Origin: CAZJJK01 sp964546285
Lineage (GTDB): Bacteria; Spirochaetota; Spirochaetia; Treponematales; Breznakiellaceae
DNA length: 32,994 bases
Assembly (NCBI GenBank): GCA_964546285.1
Contig: CAZJJK010000025.1
Span: 1-32,994, forward strand
Direction: 5' to 3'
Positions 6,800-15,100 of the stretch are shown here, piece by piece. Position numbers and translations under genes: made by a program. Every line of letters starts with the position of its first letter. Within the stretch, counting starts at the first letter, position 1. Under the pieces are notes generated by a model. That model was not told the origin of the DNA and did not search any database. It saw nothing but the letters and a program-made list of their open reading frames with translations.

Positions 6800-7882
6800 A
6801 TGAGAGAAAAAATAAAACCGGTATATAGGCCTGTGGGGTTAACGCTTCTCGTCCTTTTTACGGCTTTTGTACTAGGCGGAGGGTTTCAATTCCTTAAGAA
6901 TTTTCAGGGACCTAAGGTCGTTATAACACTCTTTGCTATCATTTGGGGTATCGGTTCCGCCGGGTTATTGTTTTTTGTTTTAAATTCAATCGCTCAAAGT
7001 TTACCAAGAAAAATTCGCTCAGTCGCTGTAGCTTTGGTTTTTGCTGGTCCGGCGATAGTGATCTTGGCTTGGGCTTTAGTGGTGCCAACCCTTAGGACGC
7101 TATGGTTGAGTTTTTTTGACGCCGCAGGGTCAGCCTTTGTTTTCTTGGACAATTACAAATTCGCTTTTTCAGATCCAATCATGTTGGAAAGTTTTAAAAA
7201 CAATCTTCTTTGGATGATATTTGGAACTAGCGCCTGCGTTATCCTTGGTCTTCTAATCGCTGTTTTAGCGGATCGCAGCCGGTATGAAAAATTGTTCAAA
7301 GCTTTGATTTTCTTGCCTATGGCCATTTCTTTTGTTGGCGCGGGCGTTATATGGAAATTTATATACGCCTATAAGGGCGAAGGAATAAATATTAATGAAA
7401 TAGGCTTAATTAACGCGATAGTCACCGCTTTTGGCGGTAAGGCGCAAGCTTGGCTTTTGATACCGGTATGGAATAATTTCTTCCTAATATTGATTATGGT
7501 CTGGCTTCAAACAGGATACGCCATGGTAATACTCTCGTCCGCCATAAAGGCTATTCCAGAGGAAATAGTGGAAGCCGCGCGAGTGGATGGGGCCTCTGAG
7601 ATAAATTTATTTTTTCATATTACGGTACCCTCAATCATGCCAACGCTTATTACCGTGACCACAACGGTGCTTATTTTTAGTCTTAAATTATTTGACATTG
7701 TCAGGGTAATGACCGGCGGGAATTATGGGACCAATGTAATCGCGAATGAGTTCTATCTTCGGCAGTTTACGTACGGTCATTCAGGGCAAGCTTCAGCGAT
7801 CGCTATTGTACTTTTAGTGGTAATTACTCCTGTCTTAATTTATAACCTTCGTGAATTTCGCGCCAGGAGGACAATTAAATGA
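6800..7882 (+). CDS. aglF: Alpha-glucoside ABC transporter permease (AglF-type)
   Basis: Inner-membrane permease of the MalF class, 360 residues. Two N-terminal hydrophobic segments (about residues 12-60) precede the conserved transport domain. The cytoplasmic EAA loop, which docks the ATPase, reads EEIVEAARVDGASEINLFF and is followed by VPSIMPTL. An upstream in-frame GTG at 6794 is possible, but AAAGGGGAG at 6786-6794 is well spaced only for the ATG at 6800, so the ATG is chosen. It pairs with the next gene, which it overlaps by 4 bases. No ATP-binding subunit is encoded in this locus, so a shared MsmK/UgpC-type ATPase is presumed elsewhere. Confidence 0.9.
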   Translation: MREKIKPVYRPVGLTLLVLFTAFVLGGGFQFLKNFQGPKVVITLFAIIWGIGSAGLLFFVLNSIAQSLPRKIRSVAVALVFAGPAIVILAWALVVPTLRTLWLSFFDAAGSAFVFLDNYKFAFSDPIMLESFKNNLLWMIFGTSACVILGLLIAVLADRSRYEKLFKALIFLPMAISFVGAGVIWKFIYAYKGEGININEIGLINAIVTAFGGKAQAWLLIPVWNNFFLILIMVWLQTGYAMVILSSAIKAIPEEIVEAARVDGASEINLFFHITVPSIMPTLITVTTTVLIFSLKLFDIVRVMTGGNYGTNVIANEFYLRQFTYGHSGQASAIAIVLLVVITPVLIYNLREFRARRTIK

Positions 7883-8979
7883 AAGGAGGCTTAAGAAAGC
7901 AAGGTCTTAGCGGTCGGATAATTGTTGGTGTCGCGCTTATTGTTTTGGCTTTAGCCTGGACTATTCCTACCCTTGGTGTGTTTGTTACTTCTTTCCGTGA
8001 CTCGAAGGATATTTATAGTTCTGGATGGTGGACTATTTTACCCCATAAAGAATGGAAAAATACAGGAGATATAGAGCTTCCGGCGGAAACAGACCCCAAT
8101 GCTCCTATTACTATTGAAGGGCATACCGCTTCTTTTGAGGAATGGCGTACGGGGATTCTTGTTGATGAAAACCGCATGCTGCGGTGGTATGGCAACAAAC
8201 GTTCCCGTCGGATTGAGATCTTGGAGCACGGCTGGGTGGGCTTTGGAGCTAACCTAACCTTGAGTAATTATAAAGACGTACTTTCTGGTGGGACAATAAG
8301 TTATCGTGATGCTGAAGGCAACCAAATATCACGCCAAGGCAACAATTTTGCTGACGCGGTACTAAATTCTTTAACAGTTAGCTTGCCAGCCACCATTATA
8401 CCTATTTTGATCGCGGCTTTTGCCGCCTACGCGTTTGCTTGGATGGAATTTCCTGGACGTCGACCTTTGTTTGTGATGGTTGTCGGCTTGCTTGTTGTCC
8501 CCTTACAGATCGCGTTAATACCAATCTTAAGGGATTTTACCGCTTGGGGCCTTAACGGAACCTTTGTTAGTATGTGGCTCGCTCATACCGGCTTTGGACT
8601 GCCTTTAGCTGTATATCTTTTATATAATTATATTAGCACTTTACCCAGGGATGTATTTGAATCGGCTTATCTTGATGGCGCTACTCCGTTTACGACTTTC
8701 ATTATTCTAGTGCTTCCTATGTCCATTCCCGCGTTAGCTAGTTTCGCCATTTTTCAGTTTCTCTGGGTATGGAATGATTATCTAGTAGCGCTCATTTTCT
8801 TGGGTGATGGTAATCGCGTAGTAACCAGCGCCTTGGCCGCGATGGTAGGCGAAAAGGGTCAGGATTGGCATTTGTTGACTTCCGGGGCCTTCCTTAGCAT
8901 GATCCTTCCCTTGGCGGTTTTCTTCGGATTGCAACGCTTTTTTATCCGAGGTCTTTTAGCTGGTTCGATCAAAGGCTAA
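7879..8979 (+). CDS. aglG: Alpha-glucoside ABC transporter permease (AglG-type)
   Basis: Second membrane subunit, MalG class, 366 residues. After the first membrane helix (about residues 15-38) comes a loop of roughly 130 residues, predicted periplasmic, before the transport domain. This long insertion is characteristic of AglG permeases and absent from ordinary MalG. The EAA loop reads RDVFESAYLDGATPFTTF, followed by LPMSIPAL; the C-terminal half has five hydrophobic segments. The start overlaps aglF (ATGA), and GAGG/AGGAGG-like sequence at the end of aglF acts as ribosome-binding site. It forms the translocation pore with AglF. Confidence 0.9.
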   Translation: MKGGLRKQGLSGRIIVGVALIVLALAWTIPTLGVFVTSFRDSKDIYSSGWWTILPHKEWKNTGDIELPAETDPNAPITIEGHTASFEEWRTGILVDENRMLRWYGNKRSRRIEILEHGWVGFGANLTLSNYKDVLSGGTISYRDAEGNQISRQGNNFADAVLNSLTVSLPATIIPILIAAFAAYAFAWMEFPGRRPLFVMVVGLLVVPLQIALIPILRDFTAWGLNGTFVSMWLAHTGFGLPLAVYLLYNYISTLPRDVFESAYLDGATPFTTFIILVLPMSIPALASFAIFQFLWVWNDYLVALIFLGDGNRVVTSALAAMVGEKGQDWHLLTSGAFLSMILPLAVFFGLQRFFIRGLLAGSIKG

Positions 8980-8994
8980 GCCCCACGGCGTACA

Positions 8995-10950
8995 ATGGAT
9001 AAGCAGTGGCTCTCTCTTTATACGACTGTTTTGGAGCATGTTGGCAGCGAAAATGACGGCCTTAGCGTCAATAGAGCGCCTGCGATTTGGAAAGCCTTCT
9101 CCCAACGGCTTAAGGGGAATTTTGAATTTTTAGGGACTACCCTATTTAGTCTCTATGGTCAGAATCCAGCTTTTTCCTATGTGATAGAAGAGCTTGTTCG
9201 CCTTATGTATCGCTATTGGCGGGAAAGGCCCCTCGCGCTTAAAGAAAGAGATGACCGATACTCTCCCGAGAGTCTTTGGTACGCGTCAGAAAAACAAGTT
9301 GGCGCGGTCGCGTATGTTGACCGCTTTAGCGGGACCTTCGCGGGGCTTGCTAATAAAATTACATATCTTCAGGAATTAGGCGTTACCTATCTTCATCTTA
9401 TGCCCTTTTATCGCGGTCCCTCGCCGGATAATGATGGAGGCTACGCTGTATCAAGTTACCGTGAGAGTGATCCGCGTTTGGGATCGATGAAAGAGCTTGA
9501 AGAGTTAGCGGCAAAATTATGGCAAGCTGATATTGTTTTAGTAGCTGATTTTATTTTTAATCATACGTCTGATGATCATGAGTGGGCTCTTAGGGCTAAA
9601 GCGGGAGAAAACGCTTATTTGGATTATTATTTTACGTTTAAGGATAAGAATACGGTTGAGGAATATCAAAAAAGCTTACGCGATATTTTCCCAGAAGTTC
9701 GATCCGGCTCTTTTACTTGGAATAAAGAACTAAGCCGGTGGGTTTGGACGACCTTCCATTCATATCAATGGGATCTTAATTATACCAATCCACAGGTCTT
9801 TCTCGCTATGGCGGCGGAAATGCTGTCTCTCGCCAATCGAGGTATCACTGTTCTTAGGTTGGACGCTGTCGCGTTTATCTGGAAAAAGAAGGGAACAAGC
9901 TGCGAAAATCTTGATGAAGCGCATGCTCTTATCAAAGCATTTAACGCTGTCGCCCGTGTTGTTTGCCCTTCCTTGTTGTTTAAATCCGAGGCTATAGTAC
10001 ATCCCGATGATATAAAAAAATACATAAGTCACGACGAGTGCCGCTTATCGTATAACCCTTTATTAATGGCGGAACTATGGGAAGCCGCCGCCACAAAAGA
10101 AACAAGGCTCTTAAGGCGTTCGTTGGAAAAGCGCCATTCTATCCGTTCGGGCTGCGCTTGGGTAAATTATGTGCGTTGTCATGACGATATTGGATGGACC
10201 TTTGCCGATGAGGACGCCGCTGAGCTTGGTATTAAGGGTGGCGATCATCGTAATTTTCTAAATGATTTTTACCTTGGGTGCTTTCCCGGGAGCTTTTCAA
10301 AGGGCTTAAGCTTTCAACATAACATTGAGACTGGGGATAGGCGTATTTGCGGTACCGCGGCTAGTTTGGCTGGGATAGAGTCGGCTTTGATGCGGGGAGA
10401 CGCCGCCGCGTTAGCTGTAGCGGTACGGCGCTTATTGTTGCTTTATGGTATTGTGTTTTCCATTGGCGGTATTCCCTTGCTATATTTAGGCGATGAAATA
10501 GCCGTACTCAATGATTACGACTATAAAAAAGACGCCGCTAGCGCACACGATACACGCTGGGTTCATAGGCCGCCGTGGCCTGGTTTGCGGAAGCCCTCTA
10601 GTCAGAAAGAAGCTTCCACAAACGAGCTAGTCCATCCAGCTTCTATTGTATTAGAAACTATAAAACTTTATTCCAGAATACGGAAAGCTCATCCCGTTTT
10701 TGGCGTTATGGATATTGAGATGTTGAACGGAGCGGGTCCCTCAATTCTCGCTTTTCGTAAGCACGGTGTATCCGATTCATTGCTTGTGTTAGCAAATTTC
10801 GCTGATTACACGGTAAACGTGGACGCGGCGACTATATGGCGGTTTTTTGAAGGAAGAGAAGCGCTTTCGCTTCTTGAAATGAACAAGCCGATAACTGTTG
10901 ACAGTATGACGCTTGACGCTTGCGATTTGAAGTGGATTATATATCGATAG
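8995..10950 (+). CDS. Amylosucrase-family GH13 enzyme (amylosucrase or sucrose hydrolase)
   Basis: 651 residues without a signal peptide, so cytoplasmic. It closely follows amylosucrase of GH13 subfamily 4: a helical N-terminal domain (to about residue 90), DGGYAVSSYR and VADFIFNHTS of the barrel, nucleophile Asp290 in LRLDAVAFIWKKKGTSCENL, acid/base Glu332 in FKSEAIVHPDDI, and His396-Asp397-Asp398 in CHDDIGWTFADEDAAELG, then GGIPLLYLGDE. From memory, these residues sit four positions after those of Neisseria polysaccharea amylosucrase. Amylosucrase transfers glucose from sucrose to alpha-glucan; close relatives only hydrolyse sucrose. Context suggests it processes the imported sugar. It replaces the AglA alpha-glucosidase of rhizobial loci. 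No Shine-Dalgarno is seen before the ATG; reinitiation 15 bases after aglG is likely. Confidence 0.9.
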   Translation: MDKQWLSLYTTVLEHVGSENDGLSVNRAPAIWKAFSQRLKGNFEFLGTTLFSLYGQNPAFSYVIEELVRLMYRYWRERPLALKERDDRYSPESLWYASEKQVGAVAYVDRFSGTFAGLANKITYLQELGVTYLHLMPFYRGPSPDNDGGYAVSSYRESDPRLGSMKELEELAAKLWQADIVLVADFIFNHTSDDHEWALRAKAGENAYLDYYFTFKDKNTVEEYQKSLRDIFPEVRSGSFTWNKELSRWVWTTFHSYQWDLNYTNPQVFLAMAAEMLSLANRGITVLRLDAVAFIWKKKGTSCENLDEAHALIKAFNAVARVVCPSLLFKSEAIVHPDDIKKYISHDECRLSYNPLLMAELWEAAATKETRLLRRSLEKRHSIRSGCAWVNYVRCHDDIGWTFADEDAAELGIKGGDHRNFLNDFYLGCFPGSFSKGLSFQHNIETGDRRICGTAASLAGIESALMRGDAAALAVAVRRLLLLYGIVFSIGGIPLLYLGDEIAVLNDYDYKKDAASAHDTRWVHRPPWPGLRKPSSQKEASTNELVHPASIVLETIKLYSRIRKAHPVFGVMDIEMLNGAGPSILAFRKHGVSDSLLVLANFADYTVNVDAATIWRFFEGREALSLLEMNKPITVDSMTLDACDLKWIIYR

Positions 10951-10958
10951 TAGCATAT

Positions 10959-11246
10959 ATGACGGATATGACAGAAAAAATTATCGAAATAATTCAAAGC
11001 ATACCCAACGGTTCTGTTATGAGCTATGGCGAAGTGGCGGCCTCCGCTGGTCTGCCAAATGGCGCGAGACAAGTCGCGTGGGTGCTCCATTCTTTAGGTG
11101 AGAAGAAGGATCTTCCTTGGCATAGGGTCCTTAAAGCGGGCGGCGTTATAGCTTTCGCCTCTGGTCCCGCGTTTGAGCTACAAAAAACCCTGCTAGAAGC
11201 TGAAGGACATACGATAATCGATGGAAAATGTATTGAACGGAAATAA
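10959..11246 (+). CDS. Alkyltransferase-like protein (ATL), MGMT homologue with Cys to Trp
   Basis: 95-residue relative of the C-terminal domain of O6-alkylguanine-DNA alkyltransferase. The DNA-binding winged helix is present (VMSYGEVAASAGLPNGARQV), but the active-site PCHR is PWHR, with Trp54 in place of the alkyl-accepting Cys. This is the hallmark of ATL proteins, which bind O6-alkylguanine and pass the lesion to nucleotide excision repair. An upstream in-frame start at 10920 would overlap the GH13 gene by 31 bases and adds non-family residues, so the ATG at 10959 is preferred; it has no clear Shine-Dalgarno. It is probably co-transcribed as the last gene of the sugar operon, with no obvious functional link. 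Confidence 0.88.
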   Translation: MTDMTEKIIEIIQSIPNGSVMSYGEVAASAGLPNGARQVAWVLHSLGEKKDLPWHRVLKAGGVIAFASGPAFELQKTLLEAEGHTIIDGKCIERK

Positions 11247-11304
11247 GAAGCGTATCGCGCTTCCATGAATGCTAGCTCATTGAATTTACATCGCTCAATG
11301 AGTT
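11247..11304. other. Convergent-gene hairpins after the ATL gene
   Basis: Two stems in the gap between convergent genes: GAAGCG/CGCTTC (11247-11252 with 11258-11263) and CTCATTGA/TCAATGAG (11276-11283 with 11295-11302), the second touching the stop of the minus-strand gene. Neither is followed by a clear T-run, so a terminator role in either direction is only likely by position. Confidence 0.4.
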
Positions 11305-12910
11305 ACTCGCCGCTCATTTCATGGATAGAAAAGAAGCCGTATGTGCCTATATTTTTAAACCGTGGTCTTCTTGCAAAATAATCATCCACCGCCAAATACG
11401 ATATAGGAGCGCCGTTTTCAATAGCAAGCTTTTTAACCATCGCGTTATAATCAAAACCAAGATCCCGATCGGTAATGAATAGGGTTTTGTTTTTTACGCT
11501 AGGATTAACGCTTAAACAGAGATTTCCATAAAGAAGCATATTCTTCCAATTCCAGGCATCGGCACTGGAAAAGATGATGAGAGGAGCGCTATCCCGTAAA
11601 TAGTAGGGATTTTCGTCTATATAATAATCCTCATGAAATTCGTTTACTCCGGGACGTAAAATGTATCCACCAATGATCGCGATTGGCATAATGAGCATAA
11701 GTAAAGAGGCGATGGATAAAGAGAAAGTTTTTCTTTTTAAAATAATTTCCCTGTTTCCCTTCGCCGCTAGATTTAGCAAGGCGGCAAAAGCTATTATGAA
11801 AATAGGAATAAAGGCGGCGATATATCGTCCGGTTTTATAGGGTGCGGAAAAGGCTATAATTAAGATAAGAAATAATGCGTTTCCGCCAAAAAAGAACGCG
11901 GTGAACTTCGCTTCATGATCCAGCTCTTTCTTTTTCCATGGTCGGGTTAGGGCAAGAGCGATAAAAATTAAGGCGAGAGCGAGAAGTACAGGGAATAGGT
12001 CTTTTGATACTATTCCTAAATAACTAACGAAACGTTGAAAGCGTTCAAAAATACCCAGGAAATACAAGGTTCCAGCGCTTTCTCGTGCGCGATAGGATCC
12101 CCAGAGATGGTAGGCCGCGGCGGGAAAAGTTTTAAACGCAAAAAGTATAGCTGCAAAAATAGAGAAAAAGGAGTATCGTAAGGGTTTAATCGTTCTTGAT
12201 TTGATCAAATAGATTAGGGCGAAAAGGGCGACTGGCACCATAACGAAAAGAAAATAATAGTGAGTCAGTAGGCCCGCGTACGTCGCTAGGAAAAGGCCTA
12301 ATAGAGGAAGTAAAAGGGTTTTTACTGAGCTTTGTTTCTTTTGTATGATAATAAGCGCGAAATATATAAATAATAAAACCCATAATTGCAAAAGTTCATA
12401 CATGCGAATAAATACGGTCATAGATACGCTCCCTCGGGCAAGAGCGAAACAGAGCAATATAGCTCCGGTCATTAGCGTATTAAATTTGAGTTTTCTGGTT
12501 AGCGCTACAAGTAAAATAGCTGAAAGAACATAACACAACGCGTTTAGGGCAAAACCTGATAAGGCGTGGTTTTGCGCACCAAAAATATACCTAAAGAGAA
12601 GCAGTAGCCAATAATAAAGAGGGGGGTGTACATCCTGAGCGGTTTGTTCGGCGACTTTAGGGACGAGAGAAAAAAATGAGCTATTTTCCATAGAATTGTC
12701 AAATACTTGTCGCGATACGGTTTCAGTCAGAATCCAGCGATTCTTATAACTTGTATCCTTTTGGATAGGCCAATTATCATTTACTATGGAAAAGGAAATT
12801 GCCTCATCCACATGCCAGGTGGTCTTTCCCGCCATAAAAGTAGCCCGAAGGGCAAAGCCGAATAATATTATCAGGGTCCATGCGGCTATTTTTACGGTTT
12901 TACTGGTCAT
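11303..12910 (-). CDS. GT-C fold polytopic membrane glycosyltransferase (PMT/ArnT-like)
   Basis: 535 residues with a first membrane helix at about 8-26, then many hydrophobic segments to about residue 420 and a short soluble tail. The loop after helix 1 carries TWHVDEAIS (Asp35-Glu36), the acidic pair typical of GT-C enzymes that use polyprenyl-phosphate sugars, and DVHPPLYYWLL matches the PMT_2-type signature. Likely function: transfer of a sugar from a polyprenyl-phosphate donor to a glycan or protein at the outer face of the inner membrane. It overlaps the GtrB-like gene by 11 bases; GtrA-GtrB-(GT-C) is the known layout of cassettes that add side-branch sugars to surface polysaccharides. 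The acceptor and sugar are unknown. Confidence 0.8.
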   Translation of the reverse strand: MTSKTVKIAAWTLIILFGFALRATFMAGKTTWHVDEAISFSIVNDNWPIQKDTSYKNRWILTETVSRQVFDNSMENSSFFSLVPKVAEQTAQDVHPPLYYWLLLLFRYIFGAQNHALSGFALNALCYVLSAILLVALTRKLKFNTLMTGAILLCFALARGSVSMTVFIRMYELLQLWVLLFIYFALIIIQKKQSSVKTLLLPLLGLFLATYAGLLTHYYFLFVMVPVALFALIYLIKSRTIKPLRYSFFSIFAAILFAFKTFPAAAYHLWGSYRARESAGTLYFLGIFERFQRFVSYLGIVSKDLFPVLLALALIFIALALTRPWKKKELDHEAKFTAFFFGGNALFLILIIAFSAPYKTGRYIAAFIPIFIIAFAALLNLAAKGNREIILKRKTFSLSIASLLMLIMPIAIIGGYILRPGVNEFHEDYYIDENPYYLRDSAPLIIFSSADAWNWKNMLLYGNLCLSVNPSVKNKTLFITDRDLGFDYNAMVKKLAIENGAPISYLAVDDYFARRPRFKNIGTYGFFSIHEMSGE

Positions 12911-13835
12911 CGCTGGTTTCTCCTACTATGTATTGCGGTCTTTTTTTGGTTTCCAGGTATATTTTCGCCACGTATTGCCCGACTATGCCAATCGCGAAGA
13001 GTTGAATGCCGCCTATAAAAAGAACCACGCTCATTAGCGATGGATAACCCGCGACAGGATCGCCCCACACAAGGGTTTTAATAATCACCACAAGGATCAT
13101 AATAAAAGCGATAATAAAGCAAGTAATGCCAGCCAAAGAAGAAAATATAAGGGGCATTGTGGAAAAAGCAATTATTCCCTCTAGCGAATAGTGAAGAAGC
13201 TGGAGGAAAGACCATTTTGTTTTGCCAGCGGAGCGCCTGATGTTTTCATACTCAAACCAGCGGGTCTGAAAGCCTACCCAAGAAAAAATTCCTTTAGAGA
13301 AACGATTATATTCTTTAAGGGATAATACGGCGTCCGCCATCTTCCTGGACATAAGTCTAAAGTCTCTCGCGCCGTCCGCTAAATAAACATTGGATATCCG
13401 TGCCATTATTTTGTAAAAGCCTTTGGCGAAAAAAGAGCGAAATCTTGATTCGCCCTTGCGATTAACCCGCCTCGCCGCGGCGCAATCGCAGGAAGCGGAG
13501 TGGACAGCCTCGTACATATTGGGGAGGAGAGATGGCGGATCTTGAAGATCCGCGTCTATTGTAGCGACAAAAGCCCCTTTGGAGGCTTCAAGCCCGGCGA
13601 GAAGGGCGGCTTCTTTCCCAAAATTTCTTGAAAAAAAGAGATAACGAACAGAGGGATCGGCATCACGCAAATTCTTGATCGTGTCTTTAGTCCCATCTTT
13701 TGAGCCATCGTCCACGAATATATATTCAATGGAGATTGATGCCATCTTTTGGCGTACCTTTTTTAACTCTTCCCAAAGCAGGGGGAGGGCCTCTTCCTCG
13801 TTATAACAAGGAACTATTAGCGATAAGTCAATCAT
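12900..13835 (-). CDS. gtrB: GtrB-like polyprenyl-phosphate glycosyltransferase (GT2)
   Basis: 311-residue GT2 enzyme. The catalytic domain begins MIDLSLIVPCYNEEEALPLL, with VDDGSKDGT (nucleotide binding), the DXD-containing TIDADLQDPP, and a two-helix membrane anchor near residues 225-290, as in GtrB/DPM1-type enzymes. It would make polyprenyl-phosphate-hexose from a nucleotide sugar on the cytoplasmic face. A longer frame from 13874 exists, but AGGAG lies 7 bases upstream of the ATG at 13835 and family members start there, so the shorter form is chosen. It overlaps the GtrA gene by 8 bases and the GT-C gene by 11. Confidence 0.88.
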   Translation of the reverse strand: MIDLSLIVPCYNEEEALPLLWEELKKVRQKMASISIEYIFVDDGSKDGTKDTIKNLRDADPSVRYLFFSRNFGKEAALLAGLEASKGAFVATIDADLQDPPSLLPNMYEAVHSASCDCAAARRVNRKGESRFRSFFAKGFYKIMARISNVYLADGARDFRLMSRKMADAVLSLKEYNRFSKGIFSWVGFQTRWFEYENIRRSAGKTKWSFLQLLHYSLEGIIAFSTMPLIFSSLAGITCFIIAFIMILVVIIKTLVWGDPVAGYPSLMSVVLFIGGIQLFAIGIVGQYVAKIYLETKKRPQYIVGETSDDQ

Positions 13836-14241
13836 CGCGGCTCCTGGAAAAGACGACAAAGCTTCCAAAAACATAGTTGAGCGTTACTACTAAGACGTTA
13901 ACACCTAGTTTACTATATATTTCCGGAAAGCTGAAAGCTGAGACGAGCAATTCCATTAGCGTGATGTCTATAATCCCAGAAAACAATCGCGATATAAGGA
14001 ATAGGAAAAATCGCCATATGATAGTTTTCGTTTTATCATGAAGGGCTTTAAAGACAAAGATTTTATTGGTGACATAGGCGAAAAGGACGGATATAACCCA
14101 AGCGAGAGCGTTTGCGCCTATGAGTGGAAGCTTAATGAAGTGACGTAGGCAGATAAAACTGAGTAGATTAACGCCGCTTGTGCAGACTCCCCAAAAGAGA
14201 TAGGAGAAAACGCGGCGGAAACTGTCTTGGTTTATACGCAT
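13828..14241 (-). CDS. gtrA: GtrA-like membrane protein (lipid-linked sugar flippase)
   Basis: 137 residues, four predicted membrane helices (about 13-30, 40-60, 75-97 and 110-130), matching the GtrA family in size and pattern (FSYLFWGVCTSGVNLLSF, FAYVTNKIFVF, LNYVFGSFVVF). GtrA proteins are thought to flip polyprenyl-phosphate-sugar across the inner membrane. It is the first gene of the three-gene cassette. No Shine-Dalgarno is evident before the ATG, and no convincing promoter was found in the 118-base gap upstream. Confidence 0.85.
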   Translation of the reverse strand: MRINQDSFRRVFSYLFWGVCTSGVNLLSFICLRHFIKLPLIGANALAWVISVLFAYVTNKIFVFKALHDKTKTIIWRFFLFLISRLFSGIIDITLMELLVSAFSFPEIYSKLGVNVLVVTLNYVFGSFVVFSRSRDD

Positions 14242-14322
14242 ACATGTTTTAACACTTTATTACCACAAGGATCTTGGGTATATAAAACAGTAACGATAGG
14301 TACTTTGGCTGGAAGCTTTTTA

Positions 14323-14354
14323 ATCAAAGGTGGTCTCCCCGCTTTGGCTTTGAT
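14323..14354 (-). terminator. Possible weak terminator after livF
   Basis: On the minus strand ATCAAAG pairs with CTTTGAT across an 18-base GC-rich loop, starting a few bases after the livF stop. The following bases are TAAAAAG rather than a T-run, so this is not a canonical intrinsic terminator. Confidence 0.35.
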
Positions 14355-14359
14355 ACTTT

Positions 14360-15100
14360 TCAAGTTTTCAGCGCGTGGCCGCCAAGGTAAGCCGCTTTAA
14401 GGGAGTCATCATCGGCCAGTTCAGATGCTTTACCGCTTAAGACTATAGTACCAAGCTCAAGTATAAGCGCGCGATCCGCGACAGCCAAGGCTTGGCGAGC
14501 ATTCTGTTCCACAAGAAGAATGGAGATGCCGTCTTCGCGGCGAATAGAAGCGATCGTTCTAAATATGTCTTTTATAACGATGGGAGCTAAGCCTAGTGAG
14601 GGCTCATCGAGTAGAAGAAGGCGAGGTTTGGAAACCAGAGCGCGTGCGATAGCAAGCATTTGCTGTTCTCCGCCGGATAGTGTCCCCGCTAATTGACGTC
14701 TGCGTTTTTTAAGGATGGGAAAGAGAGTAAAACAACGTTCTAGACTTTTTTTATACTCAGCGCCGGCCGGCTTGTCGCGCAAAGCATAGACGCCGAGTCG
14801 TAAATTTTCCTCAACGCTTAATGTCGCGAAGACGCGTCTCCCTTCTGGGACATGAGCTATGCCAAGGCGGATTAGAGTATGCGCGGGAACGCTTAAAAGA
14901 TCCGTATCTCTATAATGGATTGTTCCAGAATCGGCTTTTACGAGGCCGGAAATAGTCTTGAGGAGGCTCGATTTTCCAGCGCCATTAGCGCCAAGCACCG
15001 CGACAATTTCACCATCGGCCAAATCAAGGTCAATACCCTTTAGCGCTTCAACCGCGCCATAGCGCACCATGAGCCCTTTAATTGAAAGGCTGGAATTCAT
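14360..15100 (-). CDS. livF: Branched-chain amino acid type ABC transporter ATPase LivF
   Basis: 246-residue ATP-binding subunit. Walker A is GANGAGKSS (about residues 37-45), the ABC signature is LSGGEQQMLAIARAL, Walker B is LLLLDEPSLGLAP and the switch region is LLVEQNARQAL. HVPEGRRVF is typical of LivF. With the ATPase half of the upstream LivM-LivG fusion it forms the heterodimeric motor. Its ATG overlaps the fusion's TGA by 4 bases. It is the last gene of the four-gene livK-H-MG-F operon. Confidence 0.93.
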   Translation of the reverse strand: MNSSLSIKGLMVRYGAVEALKGIDLDLADGEIVAVLGANGAGKSSLLKTISGLVKADSGTIHYRDTDLLSVPAHTLIRLGIAHVPEGRRVFATLSVEENLRLGVYALRDKPAGAEYKKSLERCFTLFPILKKRRRQLAGTLSGGEQQMLAIARALVSKPRLLLLDEPSLGLAPIVIKDIFRTIASIRREDGISILLVEQNARQALAVADRALILELGTIVLSGKASELADDDSLKAAYLGGHALKT

